A stretch of DNA of 21,785 nt from Phenylobacterium sp. CCH9-H3 (GCF_001557235.1 NZ_LSJI01000032.1:1-21785), one strand, 5' to 3'. Counted from the stretch's first letter, positions 10,031 to 18,243 are shown. The notes: a model not told the origin generated them from the letters alone. Program-made: numbers and translations.

Positions 10031-12016
10031 CTACAGATCGATGCCATCGCCAGGATCGAGCGATGCCTGCCGAGCGACCTGGCGCATGGTCTGCGTCATG
10101 CGGCTGAGGCGCGCAGCATCCTCATCGACGTCGTCGCGAGGATCGATCTCGAATTCGTTGTCGACGATCGCCTTGCGTTCGACGGTTTTCATGCGGCTCA
10201 GTTCAGGCTGATGCCGTTGCTCGGAGTCCGTCGGGTCGTCGTCGGCTAGGTTATCTGCCGTAGCTGGCGCACTCAGCACGGGAGGTTCCGGTATGGCGAG
10301 CGCGCTCCAATCGTCGGCTCGAGCGCTTGCGGGCTTCGTGAGTGCGGGAGGCGTAAGGATGCGCTCCTGAAGCCGACGATCCTCGTAATAGCGTGCCTTC
10401 TTTGCGCGGATAGGCGGGATGCCGGCGACCATGACGATCTCGTCTGACGGCGGGAGCTGCATGATCTCGCCCGGCGTGAGCAATTGCCGTGCAGTCTCCG
10501 AGCGCGACACCATCAGGTGGCCGAGCCAGGGCGATAGCCGGTGGCCGGCATAGTTCTTCATGGCCTTCATTTCGGTCGCGGTGCCAAGCGCATCCGAAAC
10601 GCGCTTCGCAGTTCGCTCGTCGTTGGTGGCGAAGCTGACGCGCACATGGCAGTTATCGAGGATCGAGTTGTTCGGACCGTAGGCTTTCTCGATTTGGTTC
10701 AGCGATTGCGCGATGAGGAACGCCTTCAGACCGTAACCCGCCATGAAGGCGAGCGCGCTCTCGAAAAAGTCCAAGCGCCCAAGCGCAGGAAACTCGTCGA
10801 GCATGAGCAGCAGCCGATGGCGATTGCCTTTCGCCTGGAGGTCCTCGGTCAGACGGCGGCCGACCTGATTAAGGATCAGGCGGATCAGCGGCTTGGTCCG
10901 GTTTATGTCAGATGGCGGCACCACGAGGTAGAGCGTGGTCGGATACTTGCCGCCGACCATGTCGGCGATGCGCCAGTCGCACCGACGGGTAACTGCCGCG
11001 ACCACGGGATCGCGATACAGGCCGAGGAACGACATCGCTGTCGACAACACCCCGGAGCGCTCGTTATCGGACTTGTTGAGCAGCTCGCGGGCGGCGCTGG
11101 CAATCACCGGATGTGGACCGGCCTCGCCGAGATGGGCGGTCTTCATCATCGCCGCGAGCGTCGACTCGATCGGGCGCTTCGGATCGGAGAGGAAGGCGGC
11201 GACGCCGGCCAACGTCTTGTCGGCCTCTGCGTACAGGACATGCAGGATCGCGCCGACCAGAAGCGCGTGCGATGTCTTCTCCCAGTGATTTCGCTTTTCG
11301 AGCGAGCCTTCCGGGTCGACGAGAATGTCTGCGATGTTCTGCACGTCGCGGACTTCCCATTCGCCGCGGCGCACTTCGAGCAGTGGGTTGTAGGCCGCCG
11401 ACTTCGCGTTCGTCGGATCGAAGAGCAGCACGCGGCCATGCCGTGCGCGATAGCCGGCGGTGAGCGTCCAGTTCTCGCCCTTGATGTCGTGGACGATCGC
11501 CGACCCCGGCCAGGTCAGGAGCGAAGGCACCACCAGGCCCACGCCCTTGCCGGAACGGGTCGGCGCGAAGCACAGCACATGCTCCGGACCGTCATGGCGG
11601 AGATACTCGCGCTCATGCCTGCCGAGTACGACTCCGTCGGGGCCGAGCAGTCCTGCCGCCTTCACCTCTTCCGGTCGTGCCCAGCGGGCCGAGCCATAGG
11701 TCTCGACATTCTTGGCTTCACGCGCCCGCCATACCGACATGCCGATCGCGACGGCGATGGAGATGAAGCCACCCGACGCGGCGATGTAGGCGCCCTCGAC
11801 GAAGATCGGCGGCGCATAGGCGTCGTAGAAATACCACCACCAGAAGAAGGCCGGGGGATAATAGATCGGCCATCCGGCCAGTTCGAACCAAGGCTGACCG
11901 AGCTGGGGCTGGAAGCCGAGACGGTAGGCTGTCCATTGCGTGGCGCCCCAGGTCGTCATCAAGACGATCAGGAACACGGTGAGGATCTGCCCCCAGAGGA
12001 TTTTCGTCGCCGACAT
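10031..12016 (-). CDS. traG: TraG, type IV coupling protein (VirD4-like)
   Basis: TraG is the inner-membrane ATPase that delivers the relaxase-DNA complex to the Trb channel. The 661-residue product has N-terminal membrane segments at about residues 8-25 and 72-95. The Walker A region APTRSGKGVG is at 151-160, the Walker B region LLLMLDEFP at 402-410 followed by ALGRLDFFESALAFMAGYG, and the AQSLNQI motif comes later. The C-terminal tail after about 570 is acidic and variable, as expected for substrate recognition. The ATG at 12016 has GGAG eight bases upstream; a GTG at 12025 is a weaker alternative. It follows the relaxase gene by 25 bases. Confidence 0.97.
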   Translation of the reverse strand: MSATKILWGQILTVFLIVLMTTWGATQWTAYRLGFQPQLGQPWFELAGWPIYYPPAFFWWWYFYDAYAPPIFVEGAYIAASGGFISIAVAIGMSVWRAREAKNVETYGSARWARPEEVKAAGLLGPDGVVLGRHEREYLRHDGPEHVLCFAPTRSGKGVGLVVPSLLTWPGSAIVHDIKGENWTLTAGYRARHGRVLLFDPTNAKSAAYNPLLEVRRGEWEVRDVQNIADILVDPEGSLEKRNHWEKTSHALLVGAILHVLYAEADKTLAGVAAFLSDPKRPIESTLAAMMKTAHLGEAGPHPVIASAARELLNKSDNERSGVLSTAMSFLGLYRDPVVAAVTRRCDWRIADMVGGKYPTTLYLVVPPSDINRTKPLIRLILNQVGRRLTEDLQAKGNRHRLLLMLDEFPALGRLDFFESALAFMAGYGLKAFLIAQSLNQIEKAYGPNNSILDNCHVRVSFATNDERTAKRVSDALGTATEMKAMKNYAGHRLSPWLGHLMVSRSETARQLLTPGEIMQLPPSDEIVMVAGIPPIRAKKARYYEDRRLQERILTPPALTKPASARADDWSALAIPEPPVLSAPATADNLADDDPTDSEQRHQPELSRMKTVERKAIVDNEFEIDPRDDVDEDAARLSRMTQTMRQVARQASLDPGDGIDL

Positions 12017-12041
12017 GGCAGGCACTCCTTTCTTGGTGGGG

Positions 12042-13781
12042 CTACATGCCGAGGCCGCGATTGCGGCCGAAGCTCCAGTCGACGCCGCCGCCCCCGCGTG
12101 AGACCCCGGAGACGTGCTGGCCGAGTTGACGTTCGAGAGACGGCGTCCAGGGCACGAGCTGGAAGCCGAGCCCGTCGTCGATCATGGCGAAGCGGCCCGA
12201 GGCGAGCGCAAAGCGTTGCCGATAGGTGCCCGCTACATACTCACCCGTTCCGGCCTTGGTGAATGGCCGGCCGGTTTCGGCCGCGAGCTTCTCGCCGAGC
12301 GCTTCGACCTCGCGCTGGCGCAGCGAGTCGATCAGTCCGGGCGAGAAGCTGACGCCACGGGTCTGCCGTTCGGCGAGCCCTTGGTGGATAAGATGCTCGG
12401 CGCGTCGGTCCATTGCCTGCCGCACCTCCGCGCCAAAGCCGCCACCACCGAGAGCCACCGGTTCGCGGGCGATGGCCTGCCGGTCGAGCCAGGTGGCGCC
12501 GGTCGCATGGACCTGCTGTTCGATATCGAGATCGGATCGAACAGCGAGTGCGACACGGCGGCGGCCCTGCACGTCGTCAAACTTGCGCAGCTCGACGATC
12601 GAACCCGGCGCGCTGTCGGCAGCCGCGTCGAGATCGGGGAGCTTAATATGATGGGTTCGCCCGTCGGTGCCGTCGACTACGGCGTAGGCCGTGCCCTTCA
12701 GTTCGTTGTCGAGACCGCGATCGACCAGACGCCCGATGACAGGGTCATCGATGCTTTCGCCCGCGAGCACATAGCTTCCGGCGCCACGCTCTATGCCGCG
12801 CTCGGTCAGGCCACGATGGATGCGCTTGATGATGTCGCCGCGTTCACCGAGGGCGCGCAGCGTCTTCTCCGCAGTCTCCGAGACAACCCACTGACCGGGA
12901 CCGACCTGATCGGCGAGATCAAGCGTCTCCAGCTTGCGCAGCCTGCCGACCTTCAACGCGTGGAACTCGTCAGGCTTCTGATCGGGACGTGGCGCGAGGT
13001 CGACGATGCCGGTGCGATAGCTGTCGCGGGAGATCTGCCGATCGAGATCGGTCCAGCGTTCCGCCTCGACCTGACGTCCGAGGTTACGACGGATCTCCTG
13101 CTCGGTGCGGGGCCCCAGTTCCTGGGTGACGAGGTCTTGCGCGCGGGCGCGCATGCCTTCCTTGATGTAGTCGCGGGAGATTACGAGGTCCTGGCTGTCG
13201 TCGGTACGTCCCCGCAGGATGATGTGGACATGGGGATTGTCGGTGTTCCAATGATCGACGCCGACCCAATCGAGCTTGGTGCCGAGGTCCTTTTCCATCT
13301 GCCCCATCAGGTCGCGGGCGTATGTCCTGAGGTCGGACATCTCCGTTGCGTCCTCCGGTGAGACGATGAAGCGGAAATGATGGCGGTCGTCCTGGGTTCG
13401 CTCAGCGAAGGCCTTCGGATCGGCGTCTCCGGTCTCGGGACCGAACAGCTGGGCCTTCTCCCCGTCCCGGGTAACACCCTCGCGCCGGAGGTAGCTGAGG
13501 TGGGCGCTAAGCGGCGCGGCCTTAGCGGTGTGCCGCACGACGCGCGTCTTGATAACCACGTTGCGCGACCGGCTGGTCAGGAGCCGGTTTGCCTGCACTG
13601 TCGCGCGTTGTCCGCGACCGAACCGCGAGCGATTGCTCGTGGTGATCTGGCCGGAGCGCGAGATGCGGCCGCCAGCCCGCTGTGCGGCCGCAAGTGCCTG
13701 AGCGATGAAGGGCCGTGCCTGTTGCGCGCGTGTCGAGCGGATGCGGCCAGGCCGGATGCGGAAATCGTCCTCGCCGCTCAT
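12042..13781 (-). CDS. rlxS: Relaxase / mobilisation nuclease (VirD2-like, DUF3363 type; RlxS-like)
   Basis: This enzyme would nick oriT, stay attached to the 5' end by a tyrosine and pilot the strand into the recipient. The 579-residue product has a basic, Arg-rich N-terminus. Next come a candidate catalytic Tyr97 in AHLSYLRREG, HHFRFIVSPEDA at about 134-145, and the metal-binding triad in DHWNTDNPHVHIILRGR (His177, His184, His186). The long C-terminal region (from about 250) matches the DUF3363 part of RlxS-type relaxases of Tn4371 and ICEMlSym elements. The ATG at 13781 has GGAG eight bases upstream; a longer open frame into the oriT-like gap is rejected. Assignment of Tyr97 as the nucleophile is inferred from position. 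Confidence 0.93.
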   Translation of the reverse strand: MSGEDDFRIRPGRIRSTRAQQARPFIAQALAAAQRAGGRISRSGQITTSNRSRFGRGQRATVQANRLLTSRSRNVVIKTRVVRHTAKAAPLSAHLSYLRREGVTRDGEKAQLFGPETGDADPKAFAERTQDDRHHFRFIVSPEDATEMSDLRTYARDLMGQMEKDLGTKLDWVGVDHWNTDNPHVHIILRGRTDDSQDLVISRDYIKEGMRARAQDLVTQELGPRTEQEIRRNLGRQVEAERWTDLDRQISRDSYRTGIVDLAPRPDQKPDEFHALKVGRLRKLETLDLADQVGPGQWVVSETAEKTLRALGERGDIIKRIHRGLTERGIERGAGSYVLAGESIDDPVIGRLVDRGLDNELKGTAYAVVDGTDGRTHHIKLPDLDAAADSAPGSIVELRKFDDVQGRRRVALAVRSDLDIEQQVHATGATWLDRQAIAREPVALGGGGFGAEVRQAMDRRAEHLIHQGLAERQTRGVSFSPGLIDSLRQREVEALGEKLAAETGRPFTKAGTGEYVAGTYRQRFALASGRFAMIDDGLGFQLVPWTPSLERQLGQHVSGVSRGGGGVDWSFGRNRGLGM

Positions 13782-13791
13782 CGCCAAAGCT

Positions 13792-13922
13792 CCGCACATC
13801 GCGCAAAGCGAAGGAACCACTTGGAAAAATGGCGATTGCGCAGGCTGCGCCAGTTGGGCGCACCTCGCGCAAATGCGCCATAAGTCCCTGAAAACACACG
13901 ACCGCACCAAGCCGCACATCGC
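13792..13922. other. Candidate oriT: nested dyad with an IncQ-like nic core, flanked by 11-bp direct repeats
   Basis: In the 244-bp gap upstream of the relaxase gene, three inverted-repeat pairs share one centre near 13854: ATGGCG/CGCCAT (13829-13834, 13876-13881), TTGCGC/GCGCAA (13836-13841, 13867-13872) and TGCGCC/GGCGCA (13846-13851, 13857-13862). The right arm contains AAATGCGCCATAAG (13871-13884), close to the nic-proximal core of IncQ plasmids, which I recall as TAA(A/G)TGCGCCCT. Direct repeats CCGCACATCGC at 13792-13802 and 13912-13922 bracket the dyad almost symmetrically. Location next to the relaxase fits oriT; the nick position is not proven. Confidence 0.6.
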
Positions 13923-14025
13923 CGGCTTTTATCTCGCCATCGTTCGGTTGTGCTGACTGCTCCCCCTCCGCAGACTGCCCATCTCCCGCCAAGGCACGCC
14001 ACGGTACGCACGGGTGCGAACGCGG
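13923..14025. other. Rest of the relaxase-upstream gap, no gene seen
   Basis: These bases between the candidate oriT and the end of the transglycosylase gene hold no supported gene or clear terminator. A relaxase promoter could lie here, but no good -35/-10 pair was found. Confidence 0.3.
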
Positions 14026-14787
14026 TCATCGCGGTCCCCCGGAAACGCTGCGCGTAACGAAAAGGCCATCGGTGGGCGAAGCCACGGGGCCTTGATCGCG
14101 CACCGGGGCCGCCGCCGTGGCGGTGTCCGGCTTGCCGTCAGACTGCAACGGCACGGCAGCCTCTCTGCCGGCCGACTGTACGACGAAGAGCGGCGCTCTC
14201 GTCCAAGTTAGCGGATCGGCGGCCGCCACCATGACAGGGCCGGTGAGTTCACCGCCCCCGACGATGGGGGCGAGCGTCGCGACATAGGCGCGCGTTTCGG
14301 CCGGCAATGGGCGGCCGGCGAGATACTCTTCGTAGCGGCCCGGACCCGCGTTGTACGCCGCCAAAAACCCCGGCGATCCGTAGCGGTCGTGCATCTCGCG
14401 CAGATATGCAGCACCCGCCAGAATGTTGTCCCGGGGGTCGTAGGGGTTGCCGCCGAGCCGATGCCGGACGCGCAACTCCTCCCACGTGGCGGGCATGATT
14501 TGCATCAGGCTCATTGCGCCGGCCGACGAGATCGCGCGCACATCGCCCGCGCTTTCGACGCGCATGACGGCACGAATCCACGTTTCTGGAACGCCAAACC
14601 GCTGAGACGCCTCTGCGATGTACGCGCCATAGGGATCGCTGCGTGATGGCTGCTCGACCTGCGCCTGCTGGGCGCAGGCAGTGCTCGCGGCGGATCCGGC
14701 GAGGACCAGGCCGGAAAGGAGAAGGAGAGCTGCACGTCGGAGGGCGATCCTCCCTCCGACGACAGGTTTGATGCGTGTGGCGGGCAT
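14026..14787 (-). CDS. Lytic transglycosylase of the conjugation system (VirB1-like, SLT domain)
   Basis: The enzyme would cleave peptidoglycan in the periplasm to make room for the transfer channel. The 253-residue product has an N-terminal signal segment (hydrophobic about residues 18-38, …STACAQQ). The SLT domain carries the catalytic Glu78 in RVESAGD, SAGAMSLMQIMPATW (88-102) and LAAYNAGPGRYEEYL (142-156), all intact. A Pro/Ala-rich tail lacks recognisable domains. Cys38 could suggest lipidation, but the context (STAC) is not a good lipobox. It starts three bases after the DUF736 stop, so it belongs to the same transcript as DUF736. Confidence 0.92.
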   Translation of the reverse strand: MPATRIKPVVGGRIALRRAALLLLSGLVLAGSAASTACAQQAQVEQPSRSDPYGAYIAEASQRFGVPETWIRAVMRVESAGDVRAISSAGAMSLMQIMPATWEELRVRHRLGGNPYDPRDNILAGAAYLREMHDRYGSPGFLAAYNAGPGRYEEYLAGRPLPAETRAYVATLAPIVGGGELTGPVMVAAADPLTWTRAPLFVVQSAGREAAVPLQSDGKPDTATAAAPVRDQGPVASPTDGLFVTRSVSGGPR

Positions 14788-14790
14788 CGT

Positions 14791-15138
14791 TCAGTCCAGC
14801 TCGCCGCGCTTTGGCGGGCGGTTCCAGTGCAGGGCCCAGGCGGACTTGTCGTCGGCCGACTGGAACAGGTTGGCGCGGATCGGATGTTCGAAGGTCGGAT
14901 CGTCAAGCTGCAGCGAGACGTATTCGCCGGCCTTCTCGCCGGTGCGCTTCCAGCCCGCGCCGATCTCCGCGCCGGTCTCGTTGCTCATGGTGTCGAGCAC
15001 ATGGACGCGGTAGTCGGGCGCGTTCTCAGCTTCGGATGGCTCGGCCGCGACGATGATGATGTCCTGGTGCAGGGAAAGTGTCGTCAGATGGCCGATGAAG
15101 CCATCATTCTCGCGCATGAATTGACCGATCACGGGCAT
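14791..15138 (-). CDS. DUF736 family protein (first copy)
   Basis: The 115-residue product matches the DUF736 family, small proteins of unknown function that recur in alphaproteobacterial conjugative elements. Visible family features are the N-terminus IGQFMRENDGFIGHL, the central ENAPDYRVHV, the Gly/Trp stretch GAEIGAGWKRTGEKAGEYVSLQLDDPTF, and the end HPIRANLFQSADDKSAWALHWNRP. The ATG at 15138 has AAGGAG eight bases upstream. A second DUF736 gene lies at 20644-20318; the two are clearly related but diverged. No function is proposed. Confidence 0.92.
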   Translation of the reverse strand: MPVIGQFMRENDGFIGHLTTLSLHQDIIIVAAEPSEAENAPDYRVHVLDTMSNETGAEIGAGWKRTGEKAGEYVSLQLDDPTFEHPIRANLFQSADDKSAWALHWNRPPKRGELD

Positions 15139-15184
15139 TGTTCGTCTCCTTAAGATTGCGGTGGACAGGGTCATGGGCGCGCCG

Positions 15185-15730
15185 TCACCGCGTCGGCGCG
15201 CGCCAGACGAAGCGGCCATCGCCGTCCTCGTCGGTGTAGAGAGGGGTGGCCCGGCCGATCACGGCGGTGGCCGGAAGCGGGCCGAAGTAGCGGCCGTCGA
15301 GACTGTCGCGGACCTGCCAGTTCATCAGGAACAACTCTCCAGCCGCGACCAAGCGGCAGCCCTGCCAAACGGGGAGCGGGCGACCGCGACGATCGCGATC
15401 GAGGGCGTCGCCGATCGGCAGGCCGTCGACCGTGATGGCGAGCCCGGTCCGGCAAACCCGTTGACCCGGGAGCGCGGCGACGCGCTTCAAGAGCGGCACG
15501 CCGCGTGGCAGGTAGTCGCCATCGGACAGGAATGTTGCGAGCGGCTCGGGCGCGTCGACCGCCACCAGATCGGTCACGTCGAGGGCGCCCACATCGCCGA
15601 TTGTGTAGAAGCCGACCGGCGTGCTGGCTGAAGCGTTCCAGATGAGGCGCGGCGCGAATGAGGCGATCGAGGCGAGGCCGAGAAGCGATACGGCCGCCGT
15701 CGTGACGATGGCGTAGGAGAGCCGGGTCAT
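15185..15730 (-). CDS. traF: TraF, S26-family peptidase for pilin maturation
   Basis: TraF is a signal-peptidase-like (S26) enzyme; in RP4 it cleaves and cyclises the TrbC pilin. The 181-residue product has an N-terminal membrane anchor (about residues 5-25), the nucleophile motif ASTPVGFY with Ser36, the general base Lys82 in VPLLKRVAALPG, and the C-terminal box MNWQVRDSLDGRYFGPLP. All expected catalytic residues are present. The ATG at 15730 overlaps the DUF2840 stop (ATGA). Its likely substrate, TrbC, is encoded at 8440-8108. Confidence 0.93.
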   Translation of the reverse strand: MTRLSYAIVTTAAVSLLGLASIASFAPRLIWNASASTPVGFYTIGDVGALDVTDLVAVDAPEPLATFLSDGDYLPRGVPLLKRVAALPGQRVCRTGLAITVDGLPIGDALDRDRRGRPLPVWQGCRLVAAGELFLMNWQVRDSLDGRYFGPLPATAVIGRATPLYTDEDGDGRFVWRAPTR

Positions 15731-16248
15731 GCGCCGATCTCCCGACGTAGGAGAAAGGCCTGGTGCTGTCGCAGGCCGTAGGCGCGCGGCGCTTCGCCGA
15801 CAGTCAGCCGGTTGTGGACGTGACGCCAATGATCCGGCGAGACCTCGATCGGGTCGATGCCGCGCGCCTCGATCGCGTCGATGGCTTGGAGCATGCGCTC
15901 CACCTTCGGCCAGCCGTCGACGCGCAAGAGGATGTCCGCGCCGGGCGTGACGGTCGGCATCGTCTGGCACGGCGCAGCAGGCTCAACAGCACGCAGGATG
16001 TCGAGGCGCGAGAGCACGGTCCCGTGCTCATTTGCGGCCCATCGGACCAGCGCAAAGATACTTCCGGGAGGGAAGAAGAGGATGCGTCGGCGCCGGTCGA
16101 GGATCTGTTCGCGTAGCTCGCGACCGAACCGTATCCATTGCTCCGTTCGCTTCTCGACCCAAGTAAGTTCGACCTGGGTGAGAGTGTCGGCCGGCAGCTC
16201 GATGGCGGCGCGGCCGACGCGCATTGGCGCGGCGACATGGCCGGTCAT
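15727..16248 (-). CDS. DUF2840 family protein
   Basis: The 173-residue product belongs to DUF2840, a family of unknown function seen between the parA-like gene and traF in these elements. Visible features are LTQVELTWVEKRTEQWIRFG, RRRRILFFPPGSIFALVRWAANEHGT, a central segment with DILLRVDGWPKVERMLQAID, and the C-terminal QAFLLRREIGA. The ATG at 16248 overlaps the upstream stop and its own stop overlaps traF, both by four bases, so it is translationally coupled on both sides. No catalytic motif was recognised. Confidence 0.88.
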   Translation of the reverse strand: MTGHVAAPMRVGRAAIELPADTLTQVELTWVEKRTEQWIRFGRELREQILDRRRRILFFPPGSIFALVRWAANEHGTVLSRLDILRAVEPAAPCQTMPTVTPGADILLRVDGWPKVERMLQAIDAIEARGIDPIEVSPDHWRHVHNRLTVGEAPRAYGLRQHQAFLLRREIGA

Positions 16249-16499
16249 GATCCTTCTCCTGAGGGGGGTGGGAATTCGCGCTCGAACAGCGCGCGCAGCA
16301 TGTCGGCGACGGTCTGACCGCGCTGGAAGGCGGCAATCTTGATGCGGCCGCGCATATCCGCAGTCACGTCGATCGTCAGTCGCGCCGAGAAGTCCTCGCC
16401 GGCTTGTGCGCGCGGGTGGTGGCGCTCGGGCGCCTTGATCCAGCTCTCCGGATCGACCGGACGCGCCGCGAAGCTGCGTTTCGGGGACCGCGCGCTCAT
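16245..16499 (-). CDS. Small ribbon-helix-helix protein, probable ParA partner
   Basis: The 84-residue product has a basic, disordered N-terminus (MSARSPKRSFAARPVDPESW) and a C-terminal ribbon-helix-helix-like domain (ARLTIDVTADMRGRIKIAAF, then QRGQTVADMLRALFEREFP). This is the plan of ParG-type centromere-binding proteins that work with a Walker-type ParA. It directly follows parA with an ATGA overlap, which supports a parA-partner role in segregation. Assignment as centromere binder is by family plan and position; a plain transcriptional regulator is the main alternative. Confidence 0.82.
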   Translation of the reverse strand: MSARSPKRSFAARPVDPESWIKAPERHHPRAQAGEDFSARLTIDVTADMRGRIKIAAFQRGQTVADMLRALFEREFPPPSGEGS

Positions 16500-17134
16500 G
16501 CGCCGATCCTCGCGACTTCCGCCGCGAGCGCGGCGATCTCGCGCGCGCCAGGGCAATCCTCGTCCTGCTCGGCGGCGAGCCGGCCGGTCTGCACGACATC
16601 GGCGAAGACGATGCGCTGGCCGATCGTGGTCGAGAGCAAGGGCGGGTCGTGATCCGCGAGCGTTTCGGCGGTCTCGCGCGCCAACACGGTGCGAGCCGCG
16701 CAGCGGTTCAGCACGAAGCGGGCGGCGAGCTGCGGGCGGTAGATGCGTGCCTCCCCGAGCAGCGAGAGCATTTCGGCGGAGGCCCAGCCATCGAGCGGCG
16801 ACGGCTGCACCGGAATGAGCACGAGATCGGCCGCGAGCAGCGCCGAGCGCATCAGCCCAGCGACGCGCGGCGGGCCGTCGATGACGACATGGTCAACGTC
16901 GCGGGCCAACTCCGGCGCTTCGCGGTGGAGCGTGTCGCGGGCCAGGCCGACGACACCGAACAGTCGCTCCAACCCCTCTCGGCTGCGCTGCTGCGACCAG
17001 TCGAGCGCCGAACCCTGGGGGTCGGCGTCGATCAGCGTCACGCGCTGTCCACGGCGAGCCCATTCGCCGGCGAGGTGCAGGGCGAGCGTCGTCTTCCCGA
17101 CGCCGCCCTTCTGGTTGAGCAGCGCGACGATCAT
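16496..17134 (-). CDS. parA: ParA-family partition ATPase
   Basis: This deviant-Walker ATPase would segregate the circular form of the element. The 212-residue product has the deviant Walker A motif KGGVGKTT at residues 9-16 with both lysines, VTLIDADPQGSALDW (Walker A'), VDHVVIDGPPRV (Walker B) and LVLIPVQPSPLDGW. It lacks an N-terminal helix-turn-helix extension, so it is the small ParA type. The ATG at 17134 has GGGAG upstream; sixteen extra codons are open but not family-like. It follows the iteron region and begins an overlapping run parA-RHH-DUF2840-traF. Confidence 0.94.
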   Translation of the reverse strand: MIVALLNQKGGVGKTTLALHLAGEWARRGQRVTLIDADPQGSALDWSQQRSREGLERLFGVVGLARDTLHREAPELARDVDHVVIDGPPRVAGLMRSALLAADLVLIPVQPSPLDGWASAEMLSLLGEARIYRPQLAARFVLNRCAARTVLARETAETLADHDPPLLSTTIGQRIVFADVVQTGRLAAEQDEDCPGAREIAALAAEVARIGA

Positions 17135-17195
17135 GACGGTCTCCCGGCGATCGGGGACTCGTCCACAGCGGCCGAAAAGCACGGTCGCGTTAGAA

Positions 17196-17212
17196 AGATT
17201 CCGTAGGAATCT
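17196..17212. promoter_or_regulatory. Perfect palindrome upstream of parA (possible operator or centromere half)
   Basis: AGATTCC-GTA-GGAATCT is a perfect 7-3-7 inverted repeat about 60 bases before the parA start, in an AT-richer stretch (TTAGATAAGTTACAGG follows on the plus strand). It could be the binding site of the small ribbon-helix-helix protein or part of the parA promoter. No clean -35/-10 pair could be fixed. Confidence 0.5.
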
Positions 17213-17241
17213 AGGTTAGATAAGTTACAGGGCTTGCAAGT

Positions 17242-17272
17242 CGCTGATTCAGCGCGAGGATTCGTCGAATCC
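17242..17272. repeat. Two adjacent short palindromes beside the iterons
   Basis: CGCTGA-T-TCAGCG (17242-17254) and GGATTCG-T-CGAATCC (17258-17272) are perfect palindromes with single-base centres. The second touches the first iteron. They extend the cluster of symmetry elements between parA and repA. Confidence 0.6.
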
Positions 17273-17358
17273 GGTCCCCGATAGCACGAGACTTCGGTCC
17301 CCGATGGCACGATAGTGCCGGTCCCCGATAGCACGAGACGATTCACAGCTTATCCCCA
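17272..17358. repeat. Three 20-bp iterons and a DnaA-like box: candidate oriV
   Basis: The 20-mer CGGTCCCCGATAGCACGAGA occurs exactly at 17272-17291 and 17319-17338, and with two changes at 17295-17314 (CGGTCCCCGATGGCACGATA). The spacing of 23 and 24 bases is about two helical turns, as in iteron origins bound by a Rep protein. TTATCCCCA at 17350-17358, overlapping the repA 3' end, matches the DnaA box TTATCCACA at eight of nine positions. Together with repA immediately alongside, this is a candidate vegetative origin. Confidence 0.7.
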
Positions 17359-18230
17359 GGGCGAGTTTTCGAGCGGCGACGGCGGCGCGGAATGCCAAGC
17401 GCGTCGGGATCGGTGGGTGCGAAGGACAGGATGTCGGGACCGCCGACGCACTGCTCGATGGTGAGCTGATACCCGGGGAGCGGCTGCCGGCGGACGATCT
17501 CGCGGAGGTCGTAGGCAAAGTGCTTGAGCGGCGAGAGGCTACCCGACTTTGCATGGAGGTGCGGAAAGTCGAAGCTCCAGCCGAACTCCTGCTTGCCGCC
17601 GTGCTTGCGCACCAGGCGGTACAGCCAGCGCTCCAGCCCTCCGGTCAGGCCGAAGTAGTTGCGGTCGATGGTGAGCACCAGCGCGTCGTCGAGCACTGCG
17701 CTGTAAAACCAGTCGGGAACGATGAGTTCGAGGCCGAGCGGCCTGCCGCGTTGGTCGGCTCGTTCCTTCCACTCGTTGATCCAGGAGAACCGGTGCATCC
17801 GACGCTCTGTCGGCTGGCGGATCGAGGTCGCGACGGTCGTCGACTGCAGTCGGTCGAGTGCGGCCTTGAGCCGATCGTAATCCCGCAGCGATACGCCGCG
17901 GCCGATGAAGTTCAGGATTTCATACGGGGTCGTGGCCATCAGCCGCGATGGCTGGAGCCCCACGTCGCGAGCCTCGACGATCTGTGAGGCGGCCCAGATG
18001 AGGATGTCGGCGTCCCAGATCGTCGCCATGCCATGCTCGGGCACTGCCTCGACACGGATCTTGACCGAGCCGGCCTTGAAGTCGATCGGCGCAAGCCGCT
18101 TCGACTTGGCGAGCGAGAAGAATGGATAGGCCATCAGGTCCTGCGCATCGCGAGGCGCCAAGTCACCGGGCAGCGCCCGGAAGAGGTCGAGTTGCGCTCT
18201 CTCGTCGCTGCGTTGATGGCGGGACGACAT
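17343..18230 (-). CDS. repA: RepA, replication initiator (RPA family)
   Basis: The product matches the plasmid replication initiator family (RPA) found in Tn4371-like elements and alphaproteobacterial plasmids. Visible family features in the 295-residue protein are QLDLFRALPGDLAPRDAQDL, MAYPFFSLAKSKR, GMATIWDADILIWAASQIVEA, ATTPYEILNFIGR, DYDRLKAALDRLQSTTVATS, LTGGLERWLYRLVRKHGGK and the basic C-terminus. The start at 18230 is chosen for the family N-terminus (MSSRHQRSDERAQLDLF). Longer readings to 18317 overlap the AlpA-like gene, and no strong ribosome site is visible. It presumably binds the iterons just downstream. Confidence 0.92.
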   Translation of the reverse strand: MSSRHQRSDERAQLDLFRALPGDLAPRDAQDLMAYPFFSLAKSKRLAPIDFKAGSVKIRVEAVPEHGMATIWDADILIWAASQIVEARDVGLQPSRLMATTPYEILNFIGRGVSLRDYDRLKAALDRLQSTTVATSIRQPTERRMHRFSWINEWKERADQRGRPLGLELIVPDWFYSAVLDDALVLTIDRNYFGLTGGLERWLYRLVRKHGGKQEFGWSFDFPHLHAKSGSLSPLKHFAYDLREIVRRQPLPGYQLTIEQCVGGPDILSFAPTDPDALGIPRRRRRSKTRPGDKL

Positions 18231-18243
18231 CACGGAGACCGGA

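Noticed and set aside
10541..12262. 573-residue open frame on the plus strand
   Set aside because: It lies antisense to traG and the end of the relaxase gene, whose motifs are intact; composition is Arg/Gly/His-rich shadow sequence with no recognisable domain.
12114..13361. 415-residue open frame on the plus strand
   Set aside because: Antisense to the relaxase gene, which carries the HxH metal motif. No ribosome site or domain supports the plus-strand frame.
17272..17338. CRISPR-like short repeats
   Set aside because: Only three copies with 3-4-base gaps and no spacers; spacing and location next to repA fit iterons.
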